A stretch of 64,000 nt of DNA from Branchiostoma belcheri (GCF_001625305.1 NW_017802491.1:2128250-2192249), one strand, 5' to 3'. Positions 40,126 through 50,836 are shown, counted from the stretch's first letter. Made by a program: numbers and translations. The notes: generated by a model from the sequence alone, not told the origin.

Positions 40126-41340
40126 TATGAAACCAACTATCTTTGGAGCCTTTGTCTTCTTCACTTCGTCATAAAACAACTCGAAGGGGGGCAAATTCTC
40201 TCTTAGCGGCTATGTTCACGGTCACATAGGAAACTGTGGAAGCTCCAATGTGTATGTTCGAATCCTCTGTTGCTTAGAAACTAGACATTCGAATGTGTTC
40301 TAACCGCACCATTGTTTTATCATCCCTTGTTCCACCAGGTGATGTCATGTAACCATTGGTAACTTCGAAGTTTGCAAGTTGTTTGTGACCCGAGGACCAC
40401 AACTTTTACCCCGTTTGTGCGTTGTATGGCGCCCTGTGAAAGCTTGCCGGACATATAACAGGGAAAGCGAGCAAGGTAACTTATGTAACACGTAGGAAAG
40501 CTATGTGGTAACGTTTGATTACTAACGTTAACAATGTTGTCCTTTATCCTTGGTTGGTCTGTTTTGTTTCTTTACACAGCTGCTTATATATCTTGTGTAA
40601 ATGTGATAAATTGAAAAAAAAACACATCTCTCTTATGTACAATATTTATACCCAAACGATATGTGTGTATGAACAAGCACTACCTACGTTAGGGAAGAAA
40701 TCTTGTGAGAATTTCCAGTGGTATTTGATTAATAAGACTAAATTTCTTTCATTCACCCATTCATCCCTCCATCCCCATCTATCTATTCTTGTACCCATGT
40801 ATCTGTTTTTTCGAATTCTGTCAAGTGTGACCATAAACGTTATATCAGATCTTAGTTGACTGAGCTTGGGCAAAAGTAAAGATATCTCGTACTTTATACA
40901 CTCAGCGTTAGTGTTGACGGTTTTTAATTCCATTCACAGCACCAGAGTGAAAGTCTGTGTAATATGATTAAAACAACACTTTTTACATTCTGCACAGTTG
41001 AAACCGTGATATATTCGTTAAACACTGCGCTACGAGCAGAACATACTGATCTGAATGCACTACTGTTTCGATTATACATATATTGATTACTAGTATAGTA
41101 ATGCTGAATAGAATACTTAGCAACCGAGGGTTAATGTGTGTTATGCCACTCCTAAAATTATTTTTTTATTCCAACCTTTGACTATACAGTTAAGGTATTT
41201 GTCCTATTGCACTCCGTATATGGCTGACCATAATCGATACAAAAGCATCAGATACATTCTAGTGATCTGTGCTTGATTATGCCAATATTTTACAGAAGGT
41301 TTGCAGAACTGACGGCATGATTTTCTGCCCAGCTCCTTGT
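40126..41340. other. Intergenic stretch: promoter of the membrane-protein gene and 3' end of BH3-only gene A
   Basis: The part next to 40126 should be the 5'UTR and promoter of the minus-strand membrane-protein gene. The part next to 41340 holds the 3'UTR of BH3-only gene A. Between them there is AT-rich DNA with no supported gene. Confidence 0.5.
41165..41170 (-). other. Poly(A) signal of BH3-only gene A
   Basis: AATAAA on the minus strand, about 170 bases after the stop codon at 41341-41343. Confidence 0.6.
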
Positions 41341-41700
41341 TCATATGTTGTTTGCCGAGTGGTGTCTTCCTCTGTGGTTTCTGTCATTGTCAGTAGGTGG
41401 CGCAAGTCCCTCAAGATTAAGGGCATTCAGTGACCTGTTAAACAGTTCGTCACCCAAGTTACGGAGAATAATACCACAATGCTTTTCTACTTCCACAGAA
41501 GGTTTCAGTCCAGGCCGCCCCATCGAAATGTCCAGAGCACGAATCTGTACAGTGTTGACTTGTATGACCAATTCTTGCCCTAATGTCGGTGCTGTTGTGG
41601 CGGTGTTGCTGGTATTGCTGGCCCCGTCCCTCCTTTCTTCACTCCCTGACAGATTGTTCCGTTGTGTTTCCCACATGCTAGATGTTTGCTTGAAGCCCAT
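41341..41700 (-). CDS. NOXA-like BH3-only protein A, 119 aa
   Basis: Single coding exon. The acceptor TTTCCACTAG ends at 41712 on the minus strand, and the ATG 11 bases later has a strong context (GGCCATGGG). The 5'UTR must continue in an upstream exon. Residues 75-86 read CGIILRNLGDEL, a BH3 motif with hydrophobic residues at the heptad positions, Leu79 and the Gly83-Asp84 pair. The Cys three residues before the Leu is characteristic of NOXA (CATQLRRFGDKL in human). After the motif comes LNALNLEGLAPP. The rest is polar and probably disordered. There is no membrane anchor. BH3-only proteins insert this helix into the groove of BCL-2 survival proteins and so promote mitochondrial apoptosis. 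The paralogue is at 49867. A NOXA-type identity rests on a short motif, so orthology is inferred. Confidence 0.78.
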   Translation of the reverse strand: MGFKQTSSMWETQRNNLSGSEERRDGASNTSNTATTAPTLGQELVIQVNTVQIRALDISMGRPGLKPSVEVEKHCGIILRNLGDELFNRSLNALNLEGLAPPTDNDRNHRGRHHSANNI

Positions 41701-42602
41701 GGCCTTACAATCTAGTGGAAATACGTAAAGGGAGATGTAGTCAATATGAGAAACCATTTATATCTACATTTTACACTGAAGTGAAGCACTAACAACATGA
41801 ACTATGTTTAGTGTGTGGGAGGACGGACGCACAAATACAGTCGATTGTAATTTCCTGTCACAAGCCCACCTAAAGCTAGCTCCGAGATGTGAAGAGACGT
41901 ACTAAAATGTGACAAAAATTGCCTTTTATACTGTGTCCTCTTGTGAACATGTATCACATATACGAACGTCCAAAACTAAACAAAACTATATATATATAAA
42001 GTAACACAATCGTGTATAGTCCACATATAAAGTACCGAGGATACGTTACATGTACGTGTAAACTTGTCGGCCAACAGTCACCACGCCTACCCACAATATA
42101 AACTGTACTAGTAATTTGTACACGTTTGTAGGTTAATTACAGGCAAAGTCGTAGTGTTTATTGCCTAAATGCCGGTCATTTTTGTCTGCTACTACAGGGT
42201 CGGGTCATTTTCATTTTCATATTTACCTTACAAAAGTAATAATTCAACCAATTCATACCAGAATGTACATGGCAAAGTCTACAACGTTCTCTTCACTTGT
42301 CAGGAATAGATACCTTTATGAACTGAATTTCTATACACCTACCTCAAAATCGAACTACACTCGAGCCTTGAAAAAATCCCAGGGACCGTCAGAATACGTG
42401 TCCTCCCTCGGAAGAGTCTAGCGGCAGTGTCAGGAAAACCCCGTTCTCACTGGCGTTATTTGGCGCCAATGACGTGAAGTACTTGCACAAGGTGCGGGGG
42501 TTGGGCCCTTATGATCCACGTGATGCCTCTTCCTTTGCTGCCGTTTCCTTGTGGTGCAACACTTTCCCAGAAATAGAGCCGCGCTGGGCCGTCCCCCGCC
42601 CA

Positions 42603-42700
42603 CCTCACCTGCCCACCACTTCCGGACTTGTGACGTCACGACAGGTGGGCACAGGTGCGCATGTCAACTGGTGCACCTTACACGCACGGACATGTCTGCC
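42603..42700 (-). promoter_or_regulatory. CpG-type promoter and first non-coding exon candidate of BH3-only gene A
   Basis: On the minus strand a good donor (GGGCAG|GTGAGG) falls at 42609/42608 and could splice to the coding exon acceptor at 41712. Just upstream lie an ETS-type ACTTCCGG (42619-42626), a perfect palindromic CRE TGACGTCA (42631-42638) and a perfect p53-type half-site GGACATGTCT (42688-42697). The stretch is GC-rich against an AT-rich background. Transcript evidence is needed to fix the start site. Confidence 0.5.
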
Positions 42701-43694
42701 GAGCTTTTGTCCATGTTATCTGGGAAACATTCCACCTTTGTACCCGAACCAAAGAGTGGAAACTGAAACTGGGCATTGTCATGATACTATGGTGATATTT
42801 TGTTTTGGTATTACGCTGTCGACTGAGAAAACTCGTTCTAGCCTTGTTCAGCTCACATCAAGTCGCAAGCAGAGCGTTTAGCTGTGTGATAACACAGAAA
42901 ATTGAAAACTGTTCTAACACTTCAAACTGACCCTAGTCTACTCTGATATGCACAGGATGTTTACAAAAATTATCGATTTGGGGTCACATGTTAGCCAGAC
43001 GTTGTGTCAATACATAGAACTATCCCACGCCACAACACCCACTCATTACACAGTACCTGCACCCCAGTTTTTCATAGCATGCAAGTCACTGTCTTTAATT
43101 TATTATGTAATTATGTAAGCCCTACCATTCCTTGTGTCATAAGCGTAAAAATTTCTTGAGTAGACTTTTCAAGGAAAAGCGCTTCTATATTGCAAACATA
43201 GAGAGAAAACACGGGAGCAAATTTGTTTTGACTCAACGGCCAGTTATGTAAGAAGTGTTTTTATTGCCTAAGCCTTGCAGATTGAAGTTTTTGGGGCACT
43301 AACAAATTACTTTATGGAATCATTTATTGCTGCAGAAATGTGTCAATTGTGTGTGTGGGGGGGAAGGGGTCGGTTTGTATGTTTATATCATGTATTTTTG
43401 TTACTCAGTATGAGATACATGTAACATCATACAGTCCATGTATGCATGTAGCCCCATGGGCATGAATATGCAAATATTCATTCAATTACTGCTTGACTTG
43501 AATGAGGTTTGTATTCTTTCACTCCTGGTAATAAACTGAACTTCAGTAATACTAAAAACATGACAACATATTTAAGGATGAGGCACCAGTACCACATAGA
43601 CTTTATTCCAATGTTAAAACATAATGTCTTTAAAAACACAATGTGCATATAATCTTCCATGACAAAATATACCAAACCTGAAAAAATCAACCTG

Positions 43695-43737
43695 CTCCCT
43701 GCTTAGGGGCAATCTTTGCGTGTACCTAAGCAGGGAG
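43695..43737. repeat. 13-bp inverted repeat
   Basis: CTCCCTGCTTAGG (43695-43707) and its exact reverse complement (43725-43737) are separated by 17 bases. It is probably a small palindromic repeat remnant. Confidence 0.75.
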
Positions 43738-44557
43738 AGGGCTAAACAAATAAAATCTTCCAAAACCATAACAGAAATGAAGATGGCTTCACTGAGTGGC
43801 TCTCAACTCATGTCTAATGTCCTTGTTCTTGCAATTGTCACGTCCCTTCTAGCTTGAGAAGTCATCTTCATTACTCATCACACTCAATTGTGTGCAACAT
43901 GTCCATATAGTTTGTTGCCAGTCTAATACCTCCTACATATACTTGCAATTTGCTATCCCATGTTGAAATATCCTCTCATCACCGGCCTGATTTACAAATA
44001 CACCTTCCATCAGTGAAATATATGTGGTTTCCTGACACAGTTCTTGCATTGTGTTCCTTGTGTAGGCTGGGTAGCATCCATATTTGCTCCGCTCTGTGCT
44101 TAGCTGAGCAGTGTAACATATAGGGATGGTACCCAGGCTATTCCTTTTGAAGTATGTCATCTCTAATACTGAAATAACAGTTCTTTATGAACCAAGCTGC
44201 CATACTTCTGTGAAAGAATTTGGAGAAGATTCTTGATACAAATTTAGCCATCAGTCAAATGGATATAATTCTGAAATCAGCACAGGCCATTGTGCAATGT
44301 ACTGATCCTGTTGCCTGGGGGACCTGAGTCTGGTATTACCAGTAAGATAAACACTTTGCATCATCTCTTTTTTGTCATTGACTGATGAGTCATCCAGGCT
44401 ATTCCTGCAAGTAAACAAATCAATTGAACTGAGATTCTCAATAGAATGAGTCATCATGACAAGAAAAAAATTCCATTGAAAAAAGCTTTGAAGGTTCCTT
44501 ACATGATCATGAAAGAAGTGACATACATAGAATGTGGTAACTAGGCCATACACAACC

Positions 44558-44619
44558 AAGGGACACCTAGCCTGGTTATCAAACCTATAAAAGGTTTAGT
44601 AACCAGGCTAAGGGACACC
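44558..44619. mobile_element. 42-bp palindromic insertion flanked by 10-bp direct repeats
   Basis: AAGGGACACC occurs at 44558-44567 and again at 44610-44619. Between them TAGCCTGGTTATCAAACCT pairs with AGGTTTAGTAACCAGGCTA (17 of 19 positions) around a short loop. An inverted-repeat body inside a 10-bp target duplication is the form of a very short non-autonomous DNA transposon. A 9-10 bp duplication would fit a Mutator-like enzyme, which is inference. Confidence 0.65.
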
Positions 44620-46300
44620 CACCCCAACAGGATTGCTGATTACAATGTACACAACCCTGTTCCTTACCGGTACCTTCATGTAATGACTTACTGTCTCCAG
44701 GCAAAGCTCAGATCCTCAGTGGATTCTCCTGCTTGCACTCTCTCAGAGAACACACACAGGAGAACTCGGTTTTTCTGAAGATCTGCACGGGCCTGGACCA
44801 TCCCCTTTACCTCCCCCTGCACTTATCCCCTTGATTGGCCTTCCAACAGGAGGGAGCATAGCACACACACTCAGCCACTGGAACAGGACAGTACACAAGT
44901 CAACATCTGTACACATGAGTCCACTGTTCTCAAGTCTTTACCAGAGTGTTACAGTCATACATACACAGCATTCATCTGTACAGACCAGTGTGTGGTATAC
45001 TGGAACTTGGACTGTCTGCAGGTTGGCAAGATTGGATACGACAGACTCACGAAGCACAGAAGGTATTTTGTAGAACCAATGATGGGAGGAAAGAAGGGTT
45101 AATTACTAAATTTCGATATAACCATATAAGGCAGTTTCCAGCACCAATGGCAGTTATCCCTTACTAAATTCACTGATCCCTGTAAGTACAATTTTACAAA
45201 TTCACGGCATATCATACAAATACAAAAGTCATCATTACAAAGTAGACGTTTCTTCATCAAGGACTTATCTTTCTTTGATCCTCAAAATATCCTCTCTCTG
45301 AGTTTCTGTTTTCCAGTCTTAGGATGTAAGAATACTTAGAAGGCTGCTTGGTTGCACTTGGTGAATAGTCCTGCAGTTGTTACTAGTACTAGTATCAGTC
45401 ACAGCATTGGCCATCTGTTACACAGCTAGGCCTCTACTGCAAGGTACATGTACCAACGCAGCCTCTATATTCATCTGTGTAGAAATAACCTTTGTATCAT
45501 TGTCCACATGCAACATGACGGCTCAAACTCATTCCTTATGACATCTAAAATACACGCAATATACAAATTATGCACAAAAATTAATAAGCAATGATAGTTA
45601 CATCATATAAACAAAAGGCACTTTGTTGTAATTATGGTACAGTATGATAGAGGTCACCTCGATCAAGAATGTCAAAAGAAGTCATAAGCCTTTGGTATAT
45701 TGCTTTTGAAGAAGTGGGTTTCCTTCACTTATCATTCATAAGCACTTGAGCACCACTCTCCATAAGATGGCACTGTAGATAACGCTTTTCCAGGCATGAT
45801 TCAAGATCTTCAGACATGAGGTGGCCTCTTTACAATTTCCCAAACTCAATCTACAAATCTGTTTCCAGTAATACATTGTAGCAGGTAATTACATAATGCC
45901 TAGTATGTAAGATATTTGTGACTAACCTTTATGTGACTTATGACTCACTACTTAATGCTTAAGATGTCATCAATTAATGCCAACAGAAATAAGCAGGGAC
46001 ACTTCTTTGCCTTTGAATCACACAGTGTGCATGTATGGGCTACATGGAATGAAATACCAACACAAGTTCCTTTCTCAATTAACCATGTTCCTGTAATTTT
46101 CCACAGTAGCTGCCACTGAAGACCTGTTCAACCTGTGACAATACTCCATTCCATGTACCCCTATAGGACATGCTGAAATGTTCAAAGGCAAAAAATGTAT
46201 CCTTCCTGCATATTTCTGTCAAACAAACAGTCAGCATAATTGACAGTGAAAGTCTGAGTGACGTGACTTGGAACAGATCGTGTGATACTGCAACACTGGT

Positions 46301-48601
46301 TCAGGAGATGAGCTTGAGAACTGTTGCAGCAGCGCCTAGTGCAGCTGCAGTGAAGATAAGTCCATTCCGAAGGGTGACTTCCACGGGTTGATCCTTCCGG
46401 AACACATTGTTCAAGGTTTCCTGCAAAACAAGTCAAGGCAACATGTAAAGAATGTACAAAACATCATACAGTGCAATATTAGGGCTGACAGAGCAGTAAA
46501 GGATTGCCAAGCCCAGACTTGCCCAGGATCAATGACCCTAACTAAGGACATGTGTCATCTTTTACCTGGAAATGTTGACACTTCTGAGGTCAATGACCTA
46601 TGGATAACTTCCTTTCAACAGTCATGCCATACAGTATAGGAGTCAGCAAGTCAACATTCCAGAAAGATATTCCCAACATCTTCATAGTTGTTTCTGTGTT
46701 AAATTGAAAAGCTTAGAGCAAGTTTTTCATCTCATCCAGCCAAAGAAAATGAGAACAAAATGGACAAGTTGGTAGTTCCTTACAGTACCTTGCTTGGCCT
46801 TTAGTTCCTTCTAAACAAACCTTCGAAATGTAGATTGTCTACTGATCTTTCATTTTGGTGGTTTTACTGCAGAAAAAAATTCACTCCCACTTGTTTTTTT
46901 CCACACAAAGAAAAGTTCTATTTGGCATAAACATCCTCTTTTGCCTTGATCTACTTGGGACCCTGACCATATTAGGTGGTCCTGACAAGAGGATCGGGTT
47001 GTTAGTTTAAGGTGGGTGAGTCTTTGAAGTGGATGTTTCACACAATAGGCAAATACAAATGAGGAAATGGGCTACTTCCTCTGTTCAGAAATATGGGTGT
47101 TTTTCCCAGCATATCTAATTACCATCCACATAATTCAAGAGTATTATGAGGGTATGGAAACTGGCCATAAGCAGTATGAGTATAATCTACAAGAAGTCAG
47201 ATGACTTCAGTTTAGCTTATTTTTGTATGCCTTACTGTGGCATTTTGTACTTTCAAAACATGGTTCTGTGGCGTGTCTTGGAAAAAAAATGAAAGATGTA
47301 CCAAACCACAGCAAAGCTCCACAAAGACAAGCTGGGGACATGTGTCAGCTTGGAGATCAATATTATTGATACCTACCCATCCCCCATGTTCTTTGATCCA
47401 ACCAGCGAGGTTGCTTCCAACGTATTTTCCCAGAAATTCGCCGACTGTTTCGGCCACCTCTGGGTTCTGCTCTCTACAGTGGACGGCTATTCTGCCGGCA
47501 AAGGCATACAGGGCGACGACGCGGCCCCAGTTGACCGTTTCGTCCTTTAACATTTCATCTGCCACGTTCTTGAAGGTGGTGTAGCTTGTCTCAGGTGAGA
47601 TCTGTAGCCTGTTGACCATGCCGTTGAAGAAATACTGGTGCCGCTCCAGGAGCTCGTCTGCCGTTCTCTGTAGAGTTGCCGCTGTCTTGCTGGGTGGACT
47701 GGATTTCCTGTTACTGATTTTTGTTTGGATGTAGAACCTGGCTAGATCCTCAGCCTCTGTCACAATGGGGTTCTCTGCATCAGGATGACTGGAACAGAAA
47801 GATTCTTGGTTAGTCAGGGTCAACACAAGGTTCAGACATCAAACCTTATAAAAGAGACAGGTATGGAAAGTTGAAAGCCAGTGTAGCTGAAGCACTCCAT
47901 CAAATCAACATTTTGTGGGGCTATTGGTTTGATTTGGATGCCTTTCACTGCATCAGATTTGTATTTGACCAAACCTTGTAGCCATTGTGATCCTGGTGTT
48001 CTCTCCTTCGAATTCTATGAACACGGCTTGAACACCAGTCAAAATCACATTGACATTTATGATTTATTTTTTTGTTCTCTTTTTTCTAAAAAGATATTGG
48101 CATACCAAATATAATAATTTGTTCTATATCTCATACTAGAACTTGATGACGGGAAATAGCATGGACACAATAGTAACAGTTCTGACAAACATCAGCCAGC
48201 AACAGCGAGCTTTAAACTTGGCGTCACCTAAATATACGTTATAAAATTCATAAATTTTGAGTACGTGACCGTCAAAGCATACCCCTTGTTTAGGTACAAG
48301 CCCATAGTTATTAGCTAGATACATAAAATGCAGATCAAATTAACCTGCAAATCAGTCTGGTGAAACTTTACACTTCCTACCTTTACTTTAAAGTGCCGAG
48401 ACTACTGACTCAGTTTCCTTACCTCTGGACTTGTTGGCGGCCATGTTGAATTTTGTTGTTGTTCTCGCCTAGCTGAAAAAGACTTCCAAAGTCGTTCAGC
48501 CCGACCGTTTTCTGCTGCCTCCCCAGCAGCTGCGAGAGTCCAGGACAGCCAGATGTTGGCGATAACCCAGTTGGCGGAGGCTGAGGAGAAGCCGCCGACA
48601 T
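46301..48601 (-). CDS. MCL1-like BCL-2 family protein, three coding exons, 236 aa
   Basis: Exons on the minus strand: 48601-48423, 47788-47377, 46420-46301. Phases (2, 0) agree and total 711 nt. The order is BH4-like EDLARFYIQTKIS (73-85), BH3 LQRTADELLERH (99-110), BH1 VNWGRVVALYAFAGRIAV (145-162), BH2 WIKEHGGW-ETLNNVF (190-204), and a C-terminal anchor GLIFTAAALGAAATVLKLIS ending the protein. The second intron falls directly after the BH2 Trp, the conserved BCL-2 family intron position. RHQYFFNGMVNRLQI after BH3 resembles MCL1 (NHETAFQGMLRKLDI) more than BCL2. The BH3 has Ala where Gly is usual. An in-frame ATG at 48754 would add 51 residues, and an internal GTAGGG donor near 48610 suggests alternative 5' splicing. 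A survival role at mitochondria is inferred from the full BH set. Confidence 0.92.
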
Positions 48602-49248
48602 TTTCAGCTCCCTACCTGTCCGGGCGAGACGCAAAGAAGAAGGAGGTGAACAGTAAAATTCCCCAGTTTTACTCACTAGCATCGGGTGTGGTTGTTGCGT
48701 AGTACACCCGACCATGTCCGAACAATGCCGAAGTGTGAACGATCCCTTCGGCATGTTAGATTTTGTCTGCCGATTGGATGACGAAGAGAAAAGGGCGGTT
48801 GCTGATTGGTTACGAAATTTGACGAGTCCACTTCGGTGACATCACGTCATCCCTATTTCGGGATATTATGCAAGACGTCAGACGCGTCTGCTTCGGTGAT
48901 TGGCTGACCCCAATACCTCACGCGCAGGTGAGTCATACCTGTAAATATTCCACGGGATCGTGTTCAAAATTTTACAATAGCGCATTAGAAGAGAAAGTTA
49001 CGTCATTGTTTCACATTCGACGAATAATTTCCCAAAATAGAACTCAGTTTTGGTTCCAAGTGAAGTGAGTGTGGGCGCAAGGAGACATTTCGTCAGTACG
49101 AGAGGAAACCTTCGTTGAAAACACCTGTGAATACTCGAAACTGACGTCGGCGCCAGGAAGAGTGAAATATTAAGGAAGTGTCGGTACCGGCGGTCGGACA
49201 TCCCCTAATATCAAGATACTGAGTCTGTAATCCAGCAACTACCTGAAG
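48602..49248. promoter_or_regulatory. Divergent promoter between the MCL1-like gene and BH3-only gene B
   Basis: The two genes point away from each other. The interval is GC-richer and holds three CCAAT boxes in ATTGG orientation (48773-48777, 48805-48809, 48899-48903), the first two 32 bp apart as in many NF-Y promoters. It also has a GC box GGGCGG (48793-48798) and several CRE-like CGTCA motifs (48845, 48876). For gene B a 5'UTR exon probably ends at 49248 (GAAG|GTGAAT). If the MCL1-like protein starts at 48754, that part is coding on the minus strand. Shared use of the promoter is inferred from layout. Confidence 0.6.
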
Positions 49249-49772
49249 GTGAATTTGTTTATATATATTTTTTTTACTTTGTTCATATCCGTGTTTTGAT
49301 CAAAACACCTTGCTTTGTTAGTGTTTCGGGTGTTTTACTATCTTTCTTTCATTCATTCAGTGACAGTCGTAGTTCATACAAAGCGCCCCCCTCCCCATGT
49401 GACACAAAATAACAGCGAGTCTAGGAGGTTTTTATATAAACAATGATGACAGCTTATTGCCAGCGGCAAATGTGTTACATTTATCATTTTACTAGTATTC
49501 TATACGCGGTTCCTTCATGTGTGATGACTCTGTGAAGTGGTGACTGTAATGTTACGTAGTTAATAATCATGTTCATAATTTTGTAACTTTACCATCATCA
49601 CGACATTTTTGCTTTCATTCTGATATCTGCCACACGCACAGTGAAGAAAACGGTTATAGTTAAACTAACATAACATAACGGAAAAGTATTATCGCGGTAC
49701 ACGTATATTACGCAACGTGTAAATGTTTTGTTGACTGTTGTAGCTATTTGTGGTAGGATACGTCACGTTTGA

Positions 49773-49796
49773 GTCACGTGACGGACCGGCATGCCC
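49773..49796 (+). promoter_or_regulatory. E-box GTCACGTGAC and p53-like half-site before the coding exon of BH3-only gene B
   Basis: GTCACGTGAC (49773-49782) is the 10-base palindrome bound by TFEB/MITF-type bHLH-ZIP factors. Nearby, CGGCATGCCC (49787-49796) matches the p53 half-site consensus at nine of ten positions. Both are intronic, just upstream of the acceptor at 49848. Binding is untested. Confidence 0.35.
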
Positions 49797-49866
49797 ACAC
49801 ACGTCCAAGCGAACGTCAAATGACGTTTGTTGTTACTTTTTCTTTCAGACGGTAGCAGGCTTCTCA

Positions 49867-50277
49867 ATGGTGTACACCAACACCAAGGCGGTGTGTGAGT
49901 GGGAGACGGAACGTTGTGCGAAGGAGACCGGAAAACACGCCAACGGCGTCCCGACAACGTTCAACAGTGACTCGTCACTTGAAGTTCACAATAACAAAAC
50001 AGAAATGCCTCACGACCCGAACTCGACTCGGCTTCCTAAGCTGGTTACGGCCGAAGACATTTACAAGGCCAAGCCAGATGTTTTCGACAACCGATTAAGT
50101 GGCGATGCCGCGCACAAAGAAGAGGTGAAAAAGTGTGCGGAGACACTGAAGCAGGTCGGGGACCAGCTAGAGTTGGACTACTTGCGCAGGAACCTGATCG
50201 GACTCAACCTGGAGGGACTACCGGACCCTCCTGCCTGCGCACCGGCTACCAACAGGCCCCACTCCGCCAGGCGGTGA
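49867..50277 (+). CDS. NOXA-like BH3-only protein B, 136 aa
   Basis: The coding exon starts at 49849 after a strong acceptor (ACTTTTTCTTTCAG), and the first ATG follows at 49867. The 5'UTR exon probably ends at 49248. Residues 90-101 read CAETLKQVGDQL: Cys, then Leu94, then Gly98-Asp99, with the spacing of human NOXA (CATQLRRFGDKL). It continues LELDYLRRNLIGLNLEGLPDPP, so the LNLEGL tail is shared with protein A. The N-terminal 85 residues are polar, and there is no membrane segment or signal peptide. The expected role is to bind BCL-2 survival proteins, plausibly the neighbouring MCL1-like protein, and trigger apoptosis. The gene is head to head with the MCL1-like gene. Vertebrate NOXA is shorter (54 aa in human), so the long N-terminus is a difference. 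Orthology to NOXA versus an independent BH3-only lineage cannot be settled here. Confidence 0.82.
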   Translation: MVYTNTKAVCEWETERCAKETGKHANGVPTTFNSDSSLEVHNNKTEMPHDPNSTRLPKLVTAEDIYKAKPDVFDNRLSGDAAHKEEVKKCAETLKQVGDQLELDYLRRNLIGLNLEGLPDPPACAPATNRPHSARR

Positions 50278-50815
50278 AGTTTCATCTGAGGGATTCCAGA
50301 GATTTTGGACCCTAGACTCAACCGACATCTACATCATTGCCTCGAACCCAGAGGTATACACTACAGACGTTTGGCTGCAGCCAAAACAAGCAGTCCTTCA
50401 AAGATCAGGGCACGTGTCGCTATATGCAAGACGCACATTTTCAGAACTGACACCATTGCCATGTTGTCATCTGTGACCACAGTGACTAATGGGAGTTGAA
50501 AAAAGGTAGCACTGTCTCTAAAATGACACCTGAGACTGCATTGTGGAAACTGAAAGGTATATAAAGGTGTCTCAAACCCATTATAACTAGTAGGTTAAAG
50601 AGGAGACCAGTGATGAGCGCTAAATGCATAGCAGCTGGACAGACGTCCTAGGCGACCTTAGACTCTTTTGAACTGGAATAACATCGATATCCTATGGCTA
50701 CAAGATCAGCCACCAGTTACAGACCTTAATACTAGCTGGGCTAAAACCAGCTATATGAGTTCTATAATTTATTTGTTGCGCTTTAAACTATGATGCCGTC
50801 CAAAAGATATGAATT

Positions 50816-50836
50816 GAGAAAGAAAGAAAGAAAGTA
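50816..50836 (+). repeat. (GAAA)n microsatellite
   Basis: Short GAAA run in the 3'UTR of BH3-only gene B. Confidence 0.8.

Larger units (their letters stand above)
41712..46300. other. Upstream region of BH3-only gene A and downstream region of the MCL1-like gene
   Basis: Apart from the promoter candidate at 42603-42700, two palindromic elements and the 3'UTR of the MCL1-like gene near 46300, I see no gene in these 4.6 kb. A plus-strand open frame at 42474-42881 overlaps the GC-rich promoter candidate and has no domain. Confidence 0.5.

Noticed and set aside
42474..42881. 135-codon plus-strand frame in GC-rich DNA
   Set aside because: It overlaps the CpG-type promoter candidate; high GC removes stop codons and no domain is seen.
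48423..48460. ATG in good context (CAACATGGCC) near the end of MCL1-like exon 1
   Set aside because: Its frame leaves the exon in phase 1, but exon 2 must be entered in phase 2 to read the BH domains.
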